Counted from the first letter of the stretch, positions 1 to 8,293 are shown. The stretch: DNA of 59,497 bases from Streptomyces plumbidurans (GCF_019857225.1 NZ_JAFJSY010000061.1:1-59497), one strand, 5' to 3'. Program-made: numbers and translations. Notes: generated by a model not told the origin, from the sequence alone.

Positions 1-1
1 C

Positions 2-1192
2 GGCGGGCGCGTCGTCGGCGCGGGTGCCGACACGGTGGGCGCCGCCGCCGCGGCCGGTGTCGGCGCCGTCGAGGAGGCGATCCTGCGGGCCGACCTCGTC
101 GTCGACGGCATCGTGGGCATTGGCGGCAAGGGCGGACTGCGGCCCGACGCCGCGCAGTTGGCGGCCTGTGCCGCCGAGTCCCGCGCCGCCGTCGTCGCCG
201 TCGACCTGCCCAGCGGGGTCGACGCCGACACCGGGGAGGTGCACGGGGACGCCGTACGGGCCGACCTGACCGTCACCTTCGGGACGCACAAGCCGGGGCT
301 GCTGATCGATCCCGCGCGCGAGTACGCAGGGTCCGTGCGGCTCGTCGACATCGGGCTCGGCGGTGAACTGCCCGACGAGGCCGCGCTGGAGGCGCTGCAG
401 CACGCGGACGTGGCCCGGCTGCTGCCGGTGCCGGGCGCCGAGAGCGACAAGTACCGGCGGGGGGTCGTGGGGATCGCCGCCGGGTCCGCCCGCTATCCGG
501 GTGCCGCGGTGCTCTGCGTGTCCGGGGCGCTGCGGGGCGGGGCGGGAGCCGTGCGGTACGTGGGGCCCGCCGGGGACGCGGTGATCTCCCGGTTCCCCGA
601 GACGCTGGTGTCGGACCGGGGGCCGAAACACGCCGGGCGGGTGCAGGCCTGGGTCGTGGGGCCCGGCGCCGGGGACGACGCGTCCACCGTGGCCGAGGTG
701 CTCGCCTGCGACGTACCCGTTCTGGTCGACGCGGACGGGCTGCGCCTCGCCGACCGCGAGGCGGTACGCGCGCGTACCGCGCCGACGCTGATGACCCCTC
801 ATGCCGGGGAGGCCGCCGCGCTGCTGGGCGTCGCGCGGGAGACGGTCGAGGGGGCGCGGCTGACCTGGGTGCGCGAACTCGCCTCCCGGTACGGGGCGAC
901 GGTGCTTCTGAAGGGGTCCACCACGCTGATCGCCGACGCGCGCGGCGGTGCCGTACGGGTCAACGCCACCGGCACGCCCTGGCTGGCCACGGCCGGCAGC
1001 GGGGACGTGCTGTCGGGCCTGGCCGGGTCGTTGCTGGCGTCCGGTCTGTCCGCGCTGGACGCGGGCAGCGCGGCCGCCTATCTGCACGGGCTGGCGGGGC
1101 GTTACGCGGCCGACGGCGCACCGGCGGGGGCGCACGACGTGGCGGCGGCGATCCCGGCGGCGTGGCGGGACGTACGGGACACGAGGGGCTGA
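2..1192 (+). CDS. nnr: Bifunctional NAD(P)HX epimerase/dehydratase, 5'-truncated
   Basis: The enzyme repairs hydrated NAD(P)H: an N-terminal YjeF epimerase domain interconverts the R and S forms, and a C-terminal ADP-dependent dehydratase restores NAD(P)H. The frame is open from base 2, so the true start and the first part of the epimerase domain lie outside the window. The visible epimerase part has VDGIVGIGGKG and the VDLPSGVDADTG loop, followed by GTHKPGLL. The ribokinase-like dehydratase domain starts near visible residue 140, with LMTPHAGEAAALLG, LKGSTTLIAD and the catalytic-loop motif ATAGSGDVLSGLAGSLL. It ends 67 bp before alr, as in the related mycobacterial locus. The family assignment is firm; only the upstream end is missing. 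Confidence 0.93.
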   Translation, partial: GGRVVGAGADTVGAAAAAGVGAVEEAILRADLVVDGIVGIGGKGGLRPDAAQLAACAAESRAAVVAVDLPSGVDADTGEVHGDAVRADLTVTFGTHKPGLLIDPAREYAGSVRLVDIGLGGELPDEAALEALQHADVARLLPVPGAESDKYRRGVVGIAAGSARYPGAAVLCVSGALRGGAGAVRYVGPAGDAVISRFPETLVSDRGPKHAGRVQAWVVGPGAGDDASTVAEVLACDVPVLVDADGLRLADREAVRARTAPTLMTPHAGEAAALLGVARETVEGARLTWVRELASRYGATVLLKGSTTLIADARGGAVRVNATGTPWLATAGSGDVLSGLAGSLLASGLSALDAGSAAAYLHGLAGRYAADGAPAGAHDVAAAIPAAWRDVRDTRG

Positions 1193-1259
1193 CGGGACAC
1201 ACGCCCCTCGGGGCTGGTGCCTCAGGGGTGTCGGACCCCTCTGAGACACTGGGTGCGCC

Positions 1260-2429
1260 ATGACTGAGACAGCGACTGCCCCGACCGCGCCCCTGCGCGC
1301 CCGCGCCGAGATCGACCTGGGCGCCCTGCGCGCCAATGTGCGGGCCCTGCGCGCCCTGGCGCCGGACGCTGCCCTCATGGCCGTGGTCAAGTCCGACGCG
1401 TACGGCCACGGGGCCGTGCCCTGCGCCCGCGCGGCCGTGCAGGCGGGGGCCGCCTGGCTGGGGACCGCCACGCCCGAGGAGGCCCTCGCGCTGCGGGCCG
1501 CCGGGCTGCCCGGGCGCGTCATGTGCTGGCTGTGGACGCCGGGCGGGCCCTGGCAGGAGGCCATCGAGGCCGACATCGACGTGTCGGTGAGCGGGATGTG
1601 GGCCCTGGACGAGGTCACGGACGCGGCCCGCCGCGCAGGGCGGCACGCGCGCGTGCAGCTCAAGGCCGACACGGGCCTCGGGCGCAACGGCTGCCAGCCG
1701 GGCGAGGACTGGGCCGAGCTGGTCGGGGCGGCGCTGCGCGCCGAGGCCGACGGCCTCATCCGGATCACCGGCCTGTGGTCGCACTTCGCCTGCGCCGACG
1801 AACCGGGCCACCCCTCCATCGCCCTCCAGCTCACCCGCTTCCGGGAGATGCTCGCGTACGCCGAGGGCCGGGGCGTGCGGCCGGAGGTGCGGCACATCGC
1901 CAACTCGCCCGCCACGCTCACCCTTCCCGAGGCCCACTTCGACCTCGTACGGACCGGGATCGCGCTCTACGGGATCTCGCCGAGCCCCGAGATCGGCGCC
2001 CCGGCCGACTTCGGGCTGCGCCCGGCGATGACCCTGTCCGCGGCCGTCGCGCTGGTGAAGCACGTCCCGGGGGGTCACGGCGTCAGTTACGGGCATCACT
2101 ACGTCACCCCCGGCGAGACGACCCTCGGACTCGTGCCCGTCGGGTACGCCGACGGCATCCCGCGGCACGCCTCCGGCACCGGCCCGGTGCTGGTCGGCGG
2201 GAAGTGGCGGACCGTCGCGGGACGGGTCGCGATGGACCAGTTCGTCGTCGACCTCGGCGGGGACGAGCCCGCGGCCGGTACGGAGGCGGTGCTCTTCGGG
2301 CCCGGCGACCGCGGCGAGCCCACCGCCGAGGACTGGGCGCAGGCGGCGGGCACCATCGCCTACGAGATCGTCACACGCATCGGAACACGCGTTCCCCGCG
2401 TCTACGTGAACGAGGAACAAAGCGGGTAA
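1260..2429 (+). CDS. alr: Alanine racemase
   Basis: This PLP enzyme interconverts L- and D-alanine and supplies D-Ala for peptidoglycan. The 389-residue length is normal for the family. The PLP lysine lies in MAVVKSDAYGHGA near residue 43. The barrel motifs RHIANSPATL and VRTGIALYG follow, and the C-terminal beta domain carries the second active-site region SYGHHYVTP, GYADGIPR and VAMDQFVVDLG. The ATG start sits just after nnr and puts the Pro/Ala-rich N-terminus directly ahead of RAEIDLGALRANVRAL. The gene probably shares a transcript with nnr and the downstream hydrolase. Confidence 0.95.
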   Translation: MTETATAPTAPLRARAEIDLGALRANVRALRALAPDAALMAVVKSDAYGHGAVPCARAAVQAGAAWLGTATPEEALALRAAGLPGRVMCWLWTPGGPWQEAIEADIDVSVSGMWALDEVTDAARRAGRHARVQLKADTGLGRNGCQPGEDWAELVGAALRAEADGLIRITGLWSHFACADEPGHPSIALQLTRFREMLAYAEGRGVRPEVRHIANSPATLTLPEAHFDLVRTGIALYGISPSPEIGAPADFGLRPAMTLSAAVALVKHVPGGHGVSYGHHYVTPGETTLGLVPVGYADGIPRHASGTGPVLVGGKWRTVAGRVAMDQFVVDLGGDEPAAGTEAVLFGPGDRGEPTAEDWAQAAGTIAYEIVTRIGTRVPRVYVNEEQSG

Positions 2430-2441
2430 CCGGCCTGAGGG

Positions 2442-2476
2442 CGCGCCGGTCCGGCAGCGACGCGCCGGTCCGGCAG
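2442..2476 (+). repeat. 16-bp direct repeat, two copies
   Basis: The sequence CGCGCCGGTCCGGCAG occurs at 2442-2457 and again at 2461-2476, a period of 19 bp, shortly after the alr stop codon. No coding role is seen. It is one of several short tandem duplications just past stop codons in this window. Confidence 0.7.
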
Positions 2477-2544
2477 AAGTGCAGCATCTGCAAGTCGAGC
2501 AACACCCCCGGTGAGAGCGGCAGATCGGCGAAGAGGAGCGGTAC

Positions 2545-3786
2545 GTGAGCGAGAGCAGTGCGGAGGCCGTCGCAGCCGTCGCCTCCGCCACGGGGGCGGC
2601 GGGCAACTGGCGCAGGGCCACCGGCCTCGCCGGTGCCGCGATAGGCGTGGTGGCCGCGGGCGCGGCGGCCGGCGTGGCCATCGAGCGGCTGACCGTCGGC
2701 CGCGGCATGCGCAAGAAGGCCCGGCTGGCCCTCGACTCGGCGGGACCGTACGGATCGCTGCGTGGCGTGCCCGGCACGGCCACGGCCGAGGACGGCACGG
2801 AGCTGTACTACGAGGTCGACGACGTCGACCCCGAGGCCGTGCCCGCGCTCGGACCGCGCCGCCGGCGGCTGTTCGGGCGCAAGGCGCCCGCTCCCGTCAC
2901 CGTCGTCTTCAGCCACGGCTACTGCCTCAGCCAGGACTCCTGGCACTTCCAGCGCGCGGCCCTGCGGGGCGTCGTACGGACCGTGCACTGGGACCAGCGC
3001 AGCCACGGGCGTTCCGGGCGGGGCGTGCAGCAGGTGCGGGACGGCGTGCCGGTCAGCATCGACCAGCTGGGGCGGGACCTGAAGGCCGTCATCGACGCCG
3101 CGGTGCCGACGGGCCCGATCGTGCTCGTCGGGCACTCCATGGGCGGGATGACGGTGATGGCGCTGGCCGACCAGTATCCGGAGCTGGTCCGGGACCGGGT
3201 CGTCGCGGTCGCCCTCGTCGGTACGTCGTCCGGGCGGCTCGGCGAGGTCAACTTCGGGCTGCCCGTCGCCGGCGTCAACGCGGTGCGCCGCGTCCTGCCC
3301 GGAGTGCTGAAGGCGCTGGGACAGCAGGCGGCGCTGGTGGAGAAGGGGCGCCGGGCCACCGCCGACCTGTTCGCCGGGGTGATCAAGCGGTACTCGTTCG
3401 CCTCCCGGGACGTCGACCCGGCGGTGGCGCGGTTCGCGGAGCGGATGATCGAGGGCACGCCGATCGACGTGGTCGCCGAGTTCTACCCGGCGTTCACCGA
3501 CCACGACAAGACCGGGGCCCTGGAGCACTTCGCGCAGCTGCCCGTCCTCGTGCTGGCCGGGATCGGCGATCTCGTCACGCCCAGTGAGCACAGCGAGGCC
3601 ATCGCCGACCTGCTGCCGGACGCGGAGCTGGTGCTGGTGCCGGACGCCGGGCACCTGGTCATGCTGGAACACCCGGAAGTGGTCACCGACCGGCTGGCGG
3701 ACCTGCTCACCCGTGCGGGTGCCGTGCCCGCAGGGGCTACCGTGGGTGGCTATGGAAGCACCAGCAGCAGCGCACAACCCGGTTGA
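2545..3786 (+). CDS. Alpha/beta hydrolase, membrane-anchored
   Basis: A 413-residue alpha/beta-fold hydrolase of unknown substrate. A hydrophobic Gly/Ala-rich segment at about residues 29-50 (AGAAIGVVAAGAAAGVAI) suggests an N-terminal membrane anchor. The fold then shows FSHGYCLS (oxyanion region), WDQRSHGRS, the nucleophile elbow GHSMGG with Ser198, and a late VPDAGHLVMLEHPE containing the catalytic His. The GTG start follows a GAGGAG ribosome-binding site about 7 nt upstream. Its 3' end overlaps tsaE by 35 bp, so the two are probably translationally coupled. Neighbouring t6A genes do not reveal its substrate. Lipase or esterase is possible but unproven. Confidence 0.85.
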   Translation: MSESSAEAVAAVASATGAAGNWRRATGLAGAAIGVVAAGAAAGVAIERLTVGRGMRKKARLALDSAGPYGSLRGVPGTATAEDGTELYYEVDDVDPEAVPALGPRRRRLFGRKAPAPVTVVFSHGYCLSQDSWHFQRAALRGVVRTVHWDQRSHGRSGRGVQQVRDGVPVSIDQLGRDLKAVIDAAVPTGPIVLVGHSMGGMTVMALADQYPELVRDRVVAVALVGTSSGRLGEVNFGLPVAGVNAVRRVLPGVLKALGQQAALVEKGRRATADLFAGVIKRYSFASRDVDPAVARFAERMIEGTPIDVVAEFYPAFTDHDKTGALEHFAQLPVLVLAGIGDLVTPSEHSEAIADLLPDAELVLVPDAGHLVMLEHPEVVTDRLADLLTRAGAVPAGATVGGYGSTSSSAQPG

Positions 3787-4264
3787 GACCGAGCTGACCG
3801 TCACCTCCCCCGAGCAGATGCGGGACCTCGGCCGCCGCCTCGCCAAACTGCTGGGCGCCGGCGATCTCGTGATGCTCAACGGCGAGCTCGGCGCGGGCAA
3901 GACGACGCTCACGCGCGGGCTCGGCGAGGGGCTCGGCGTCCGGGGCGCGGTGACCTCGCCGACCTTCGTGATCGCCCGGGTGCATCCGTCGCTGGGTGAC
4001 GGCCCGCCGCTCGTGCACGTCGACGCGTACCGCCTGTCCGGCGGGCTCGACGAGATGGAGGACCTCGACCTCGACGTCTCGCTGTCCGACTCGGTGATCG
4101 TCGTGGAGTGGGGCGAGGGGAAGGTCGAGGAGCTGACCGAGGACCGGCTGAACGTCGTCATCCACCGGGCCGTGGGGGACACCACCGACGAGGTGCGCCA
4201 GGTGACGGTGACCGGTCTCGGGGAGCGCTGGGCGGCGGTGGACCTGAGCGTGCTCACCGCCTGA
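3752..4264 (+). CDS. tsaE: tRNA t6A biosynthesis ATPase TsaE
   Basis: TsaE is the P-loop ATPase that works with TsaB and TsaD to install threonylcarbamoyl on A37 of ANN-decoding tRNAs. The 170-residue protein has the Walker A motif GELGAGKTTLTRGLGEGLG, SPTFVIARVH, the family signature HVDAYRL and VVEWGEG. The ATG at 3752 was chosen because the protein then begins shortly before the conserved domain. A GTG at 3742 is an alternative. The start lies inside the end of the hydrolase gene. tsaB, rimI and tsaD follow after a 1-kb interruption. Confidence 0.93.
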   Translation: MEAPAAAHNPVETELTVTSPEQMRDLGRRLAKLLGAGDLVMLNGELGAGKTTLTRGLGEGLGVRGAVTSPTFVIARVHPSLGDGPPLVHVDAYRLSGGLDEMEDLDLDVSLSDSVIVVEWGEGKVEELTEDRLNVVIHRAVGDTTDEVRQVTVTGLGERWAAVDLSVLTA

Positions 4265-4380
4265 GGACCGGTGCGGGTCCGGGGAGACCCGTGCGGACGG
4301 GCGAGCCCGTGAACGTTCCGACAAGACGTCGGCAAGCTGTTGCGTTCGACGTGTCGTGCGTGGTCACATGGTACCCAGCT

Positions 4381-4404
4381 CGTAGTTAGGTCTACCTAAC
4401 TACG
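4381..4404. promoter_or_regulatory. Perfect 24-bp palindrome, candidate operator
   Basis: The left arm CGTAGTTAGGT (4381-4391) is followed by CT and then its exact complement ACCTAACTACG (4394-4404). It lies 27 bp upstream of the small ORF at 4432 and well after the tsaE stop. Unlike a terminator it is AT-rich for this genome, has almost no loop and has no T-run, so a dimeric repressor site is more likely. The TTAGGT..ACCTAA core recalls DtxR-type iron boxes but is 14 bp rather than 19 bp. Confidence 0.6.
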
Positions 4405-4431
4405 CCCGCCCCCGGTCCCCAGGAGGCGTCC

Positions 4432-4608
4432 ATGCCGGCCACCGAGAGCAACGAGCAGCAGCACCAGCCCTACGCCGTCGCAGCCGGTGTGTCCATGCGC
4501 GAACTGCTGGCGTCGTGCGCCGCGGCGCACGCGATCTCCACCCCGCCACGCCTGCCCGACCCCGGCCTGTGCGGCACGTCGGCCGAGCGGCACCAAGAAG
4601 CCGCCTGA
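4432..4608 (+). CDS. Small hypothetical protein, 58 aa
   Basis: A short ORF beginning MPATESNEQQ with a textbook AGGAGG ribosome-binding site 5 nt before the ATG. The protein is polar at the N-terminus, has a short helix-like stretch SMRELLASCAAAHAIS, and ends in a Pro/Gly-rich tail with one further Cys. No membrane segment or known domain is recognised. A strong Shine-Dalgarno sequence and a perfect palindrome just upstream argue that it is expressed and regulated. It ends 8 bp from the convergent gene on the other strand. The function is unknown. Confidence 0.6.
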   Translation: MPATESNEQQHQPYAVAAGVSMRELLASCAAAHAISTPPRLPDPGLCGTSAERHQEAA

Positions 4609-4616
4609 GACAGGCC

Positions 4617-5171
4617 CTACGGGATGACGGCGACCTGCGCGCCGATCGTCGCGAACTCCCACATCGCGTTGCCGTCCTCGCGGGACTCGCGGATGCCGCC
4701 CGTGCGCACGCCCGGGTCGGTCTCACCGGCCGAGTGGCCGACCTCCGCACTGAAGCCGATGGCCACGCCGTCGACGCTGGCGAAGCGCACCACATGCTCG
4801 ATGGGTACGCCGTCGGTGCCGATCACGGAGTTGGAGCGGGACGTGACCCGGTAGACGCCGGGGGCCGGGTCGACGGTGCCGGGTGTGGCCCGGAAGCTGC
4901 GCGTGACCTCGTTGCGCGTGCCCACCAGCCAGACGCGGTCGCTGCCCACCGAGTACACGACGCGTTCCCCGACCCCGGAACCGGCGGGCGGGACGTTGGG
5001 GTCCACTTTGCCGCCGGGCGTTTTGGAGGCGACGGCGGCCGGGGAGGCGCTCGTGTGCGCCCCGGCGAGATCCGCCGGGACGGTCCCGTGGGCCTGGTAA
5101 CCGAGGAAGCCGACCGCCGCGAGGGCGGCCGCGGTGAGCCCGAACACGAATCCGGAGCTGCTGCTTGGCAC
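4617..5171 (-). CDS. Degenerate L,D-transpeptidase-like membrane-anchored protein
   Basis: A 184-residue protein with one N-terminal hydrophobic segment (FVFGLTAAALAAVGFLGYQ, about residues 8-26), so it is exported and anchored or secreted. The rest reads like a YkuD L,D-transpeptidase core: VYSVGSDRVWLVGTRNEVTR, then SFRATPGTVDPAPGVYRVTS (compare the tPxGxyxv strand), and a C-terminal TGGIRESREDGNAMWEFAT followed by IGAQVAVIP. In active enzymes this last region is SHGCIRM..DA..L....GTPV.I. Here the catalytic Cys and preceding His are replaced (TGGIR), so transpeptidation is not expected. The homology call is inference from motif order. It is transcribed against its neighbours. Confidence 0.65.
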   Translation of the reverse strand: MPSSSSGFVFGLTAAALAAVGFLGYQAHGTVPADLAGAHTSASPAAVASKTPGGKVDPNVPPAGSGVGERVVYSVGSDRVWLVGTRNEVTRSFRATPGTVDPAPGVYRVTSRSNSVIGTDGVPIEHVVRFASVDGVAIGFSAEVGHSAGETDPGVRTGGIRESREDGNAMWEFATIGAQVAVIP

Positions 5172-5284
5172 CGTCGCCCACCTGACCCATCACGTCGTAC
5201 GTCCTATTTGCGGCGACCGTAGCAGCCTTCACCCGCCCGACCGGGGCGGCGATACCGCAGGCGCAGGAGCCGTAGGCTGTTTGC

Positions 5285-5941
5285 GTGCTCTTGCTCGCTC
5301 TGGATACCGCAACCCCAGCCGTCACCGTCGCCCTGCACGACGGCTCGGACGTCATCGCCTCCGCCTCACAGGTGGACGCACGCCGGCACGGAGAGCTGCT
5401 GCTGCCGGCCGTCGACCGGGTGCTCGCCGAGGCCGGGATCGGGCTCGACGCCGTCACCGCCGTCGTCGTGGGCATCGGGCCCGGCCCCTACACCGGGCTG
5501 CGCGTCGGGCTGATGACCGCGGACACCTTCGGCCTCGCGCTCGGTGTCCCCGTGCACGGCGTGTGCACGCTCGACGGCCTGGCGTACGCGTCCGACATCG
5601 CCGAAGGCCCGTTCGTCGTCGCGACCGATGCCCGGCGCAAGGAGGTCTACTGGGCGCGCTACGCCGACTCGCGCACGCGTCTGACGGACCCCGCCGTCGA
5701 CCGGCCCGCCGACATCGCGGACCAGGTGGCCGGGCTGCCGGCCGTCGGCGCGGGCGCGCTGCTGTACCCGGACACCTTCCCCGAGGCGCGCGAGCCCGAG
5801 CACGTCTCGGCCGCCGCGCTCGCGGGCCTGGCCGCCGAGCGGCTGGCCGCGGGCGAGGAACTGCCCGCGCCCCGGCCGCTGTACCTGCGCCGACCGGACG
5901 CCCAGGTCCCCAAGAACTACAAGGTGGTCACCCCCAAGTGA
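5285..5941 (+). CDS. tsaB: tRNA t6A biosynthesis protein TsaB
   Basis: TsaB is the catalytically inactive ASKHA-fold partner that heterodimerises with TsaD for t6A synthesis. The 218-residue protein starts at GTG with MLLLALDTATPAVTVAL, the N-terminal phosphate-loop strand of the family. It continues with VVVGIGPGPYTGLRVGL and VCTLDGLAYA, and has DARRKEVYWARY in the middle. The ancestral metal-binding His pair of TsaD is absent, as expected. The stop codon overlaps the GTG start of rimI (GTGA), indicating translational coupling. Confidence 0.93.
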   Translation: MLLLALDTATPAVTVALHDGSDVIASASQVDARRHGELLLPAVDRVLAEAGIGLDAVTAVVVGIGPGPYTGLRVGLMTADTFGLALGVPVHGVCTLDGLAYASDIAEGPFVVATDARRKEVYWARYADSRTRLTDPAVDRPADIADQVAGLPAVGAGALLYPDTFPEAREPEHVSAAALAGLAAERLAAGEELPAPRPLYLRRPDAQVPKNYKVVTPK

Positions 5942-6483
5942 CCGCACCCGTGACCGCTCGACTGCGCGAGATGCGCTGGTGGGACATCGATCCCGTGCTC
6001 GAACTGGAGAAGGACCTCTTCCCCGAGGACGCCTGGTCCCGGGGGATGTTCTGGTCCGAGCTGGCCCATGCGCGCGGACCCGGGGCGACGCGTCGCTACG
6101 TCGTCGCCGAGAACGCCGAGAACGCCGAGAACGCCGGAAGCACCGAGAACGCCGGCGGCCGCATGGTCGGTTACGCCGGCCTCGCCGCCTCGGGGGACCT
6201 CGCCGACATCCAGACCATCGCCGTCGCCCGCGACCACTGGGGCACGGGCCTCGGAGCGACGCTGCTGACCGAGCTGCTGAAGGCCGCGACCGACTTCGAG
6301 TGCGCCGAAGTGATGCTGGAGTGCCGGATCGACAACATCCGCGCCCAGAAGCTCTACGAGCGCTTCGGCTTCGAGGCGATCGGGTTCCGGCGCGGCTACT
6401 ACCAGCCCGGCAACGTGGACGCCCTGGTCATGCGACTGACCGACCCTGCCAACTCCGTACAAGGAACCGAGATCAATGGCTGA
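5938..6483 (+). CDS. rimI: Ribosomal-protein-alanine N-acetyltransferase RimI
   Basis: A GNAT acetyltransferase; family members acetylate the N-terminal Ala of ribosomal protein S18. The 181-residue protein has the fold in order: LREMRWWDIDPVLELEKDLF, VGYAGL, the acetyl-CoA loop IQTIAVARDHWGTGLGATLL, ECRIDNIRAQKLYERFGF and a terminal VDALVMRL. Between strands beta 3 and beta 4 it carries an unusual Asn/Ala/Glu repeat (ENAENAENAG..ENAGG), encoded by repeated gagaacgcc units. This is probably a flexible loop extension by slippage. It overlaps tsaB by 4 nt and tsaD by 8 nt in one operon. Confidence 0.92.
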   Translation: MTAPVTARLREMRWWDIDPVLELEKDLFPEDAWSRGMFWSELAHARGPGATRRYVVAENAENAENAGSTENAGGRMVGYAGLAASGDLADIQTIAVARDHWGTGLGATLLTELLKAATDFECAEVMLECRIDNIRAQKLYERFGFEAIGFRRGYYQPGNVDALVMRLTDPANSVQGTEING

Positions 6484-7567
6484 CGAACCGCTCGTCCTCG
6501 GCATCGAGACCTCCTGCGACGAGACCGGCGTCGGCATCGTGCGCGGCACCACCCTGCTCGCCGACGCCATCGCGTCCAGCGTCGACGAGCACGCCCGCTT
6601 CGGCGGCGTCGTCCCGGAGGTCGCCTCGCGCGCCCATCTGGAGGCGATGGTGCCGACGATCGACCGCGCGCTGAAGGAGGCGGGGGTGAGCGCGCGCGAT
6701 CTGGACGGCATCGCGGTCACCGCCGGTCCCGGCCTCGCCGGCGCCCTGCTGGTCGGCGTCTCGGCGGCGAAGGCGTACGCCTACGCGCTCGGCAAGCCGC
6801 TGTACGGCGTCAACCACCTGGCCTCCCACATCTGCGTGGACCAGCTGGAGCACGGCGCGCTGCCGGAGCCGACGATGGCGCTACTGGTGTCCGGCGGGCA
6901 CAGCTCCCTGCTGATGTCGACCGACATCACCTCGGACGTACGGCCGCTGGGCGCGACCATCGACGACGCGGCCGGCGAGGCCTTCGACAAGATCGCGCGC
7001 GTGCTGGACCTCGGCTTCCCCGGCGGCCCGGTCATCGACCGGTACGCGCGCGAGGGCGACCCGCGGGCGATCGCGTTCCCGCGCGGTCTGACCGGGCCGC
7101 GGGACGCGCCGTACGACTTCTCCTTCTCCGGTCTGAAGACGGCCGTGGCCCGCTGGATCGAGGCCAAGCGGGCGGCGGGGGAGGAGGTGCCGGTGCGTGA
7201 TGTCGCGGCGTCCTTCCAGGAGGCGGTCGTGGACGTGCTGACCCGCAAGGCCGTACGGGCCTGCAAGGACGAGGGCGTCGGGCATCTGATGATCGGCGGC
7301 GGAGTGGCCGCCAACTCGCGGCTGCGGGCGCTGGCGCAGCAGCGGTGCGAGGCGGCCGGTATCCAACTGCGCGTACCGCGGCCGAAGTTGTGCACCGACA
7401 ACGGCGCGATGGTGGCGGCGCTCGGCGCGGAGATGGTCGCGCGCAACCGGGCGGCGTCGAGCTGGGACCTGTCGGCGGACTCCTCGCTCCCGGTGACGGA
7501 CACCCATGTGCCCGGGCACGGCCACGACCATGTGCACGAGGTCAGCAAGGAGAACCTCTACTCGTGA
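6476..7567 (+). CDS. tsaD: tRNA N6-threonylcarbamoyladenosine transferase TsaD
   Basis: TsaD transfers the threonylcarbamoyl group from its AMP adduct to A37 of tRNA. The 363-residue protein begins VLGIETSCDETGVGIV, the diagnostic N-terminus. The metal-binding HxxxH lies in NHLASH. VSGGHSSLL, the phosphate-binding DDAAGEAFDK, FSFSGLKTAV and GGGVAANSRLR follow in the usual order. The C-terminus is His-rich (HVPGHGHDHVHEV), an extension beyond the core. It overlaps rimI by 8 nt and the next gene by 4 nt. Confidence 0.96.
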   Translation: MADEPLVLGIETSCDETGVGIVRGTTLLADAIASSVDEHARFGGVVPEVASRAHLEAMVPTIDRALKEAGVSARDLDGIAVTAGPGLAGALLVGVSAAKAYAYALGKPLYGVNHLASHICVDQLEHGALPEPTMALLVSGGHSSLLMSTDITSDVRPLGATIDDAAGEAFDKIARVLDLGFPGGPVIDRYAREGDPRAIAFPRGLTGPRDAPYDFSFSGLKTAVARWIEAKRAAGEEVPVRDVAASFQEAVVDVLTRKAVRACKDEGVGHLMIGGGVAANSRLRALAQQRCEAAGIQLRVPRPKLCTDNGAMVAALGAEMVARNRAASSWDLSADSSLPVTDTHVPGHGHDHVHEVSKENLYS

Positions 7568-7821
7568 GCGTCGCCCTGATGTGGGAGGCGCGGGCGGCCG
7601 CGGGCCGCGGCGAGGAGCTGCTGGCCTGGGCGCGGGCGCAGCGGCTCGCCGCCGAGCCGCTGCGCCGGGAGTTCCTCCGCGCCCCGCAGGACCGCGTCCT
7701 CGTCATCACCTGGTGGGACGCGCCCTACGACGCCGAGCTGCCCGAACTTCCCGAGCCGGACGGCGAGTTGGTCACTCGGGCAGTGCACCGCTGGCGGTTC
7801 GAGTCGCTGGGGACGGACTGA
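7564..7821 (+). CDS. Small hypothetical protein at the end of the t6A operon, 85 aa
   Basis: The GTG start overlaps the tsaD stop (GTGA), so the gene is translationally coupled to tsaD. The 85-residue protein begins MSVALMWEARAAAGRGEELL and has a central VLVITWW strand and a C-terminal AVHRWRFESL. Its alternating short strands and helix suggest a small ferredoxin-like fold, perhaps related to ABM monooxygenase domains, but no catalytic motif is seen. It converges on the next gene with a 50-bp antisense overlap of coding ends. Confidence 0.7.
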   Translation: MSVALMWEARAAAGRGEELLAWARAQRLAAEPLRREFLRAPQDRVLVITWWDAPYDAELPELPEPDGELVTRAVHRWRFESLGTD

Positions 7822-8293
7822 CGGCTGTGCAGCGCAGCGCCGACGGGTCCTCGGGGTCGGCGGCCAGCCACAGGTGCCGGCCGTTCATCCGCTCCCAGCC
7901 GGCGCCCGCCACCGCCTTGCCGAGCCAGTCGAGGCCCACCGCCAGGGACACCACGACGATGGCGGTGTCCCTGATGACGAACACGCACAGAGCGGGCAGC
8001 AGCACCAGACCGAGCATGCGGGGAGTGAAGGCGGAGCGGCGACGACCCCGGTCGTCGTCCGGCAGCAGCGCCGCCGCCTCGAACTGCCGTAGCAGACCGA
8101 CCCACTTGAGCCCGGACGCCCGTAGCAGCGTCGACAGCACGAGGAAGCCGAGCGCCGAGGCGACCAGCACTCCGAGGTCTCCGCTCGGCACCGGGGGGCT
8201 CTGGCCGGCGCCGACCGCCGCCGCCCAGCCGCCGGCGACGCCGGTGAGTATCAGCGCCGCCGCCCACAACTCGTGATGCGTGTGCCGGATCAT
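7772..8293 (-). CDS. Hypothetical integral membrane protein
   Basis: A 173-residue protein with about four hydrophobic segments: WAAALILTGVAGGWAAAVG (residues 8-27), LGVLVASALGFLVLSTLL, MLGLVLLPALCVFVI and TAIVVVSLAVGLDWLG. A charged cytoplasmic-type loop, PDDDRGRRRSAFTPR, separates the pairs. The start MIRHTHHELW was chosen because the hydrophobic N-terminal helix follows directly; an upstream in-frame start would add 19 low-complexity residues. No family is recognised. Its 3' end overlaps the convergent small gene by 50 bp. Confidence 0.7.
   Translation of the reverse strand: MIRHTHHELWAAALILTGVAGGWAAAVGAGQSPPVPSGDLGVLVASALGFLVLSTLLRASGLKWVGLLRQFEAAALLPDDDRGRRRSAFTPRMLGLVLLPALCVFVIRDTAIVVVSLAVGLDWLGKAVAGAGWERMNGRHLWLAADPEDPSALRCTAVSPSPATRTASGALPE

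Noticed and set aside
4381..4404. DtxR/IdeR iron box
   Set aside because: The TTAGGT..ACCTAA core has the wrong internal length (14 rather than 19 bp), so only an unspecified operator is claimed.
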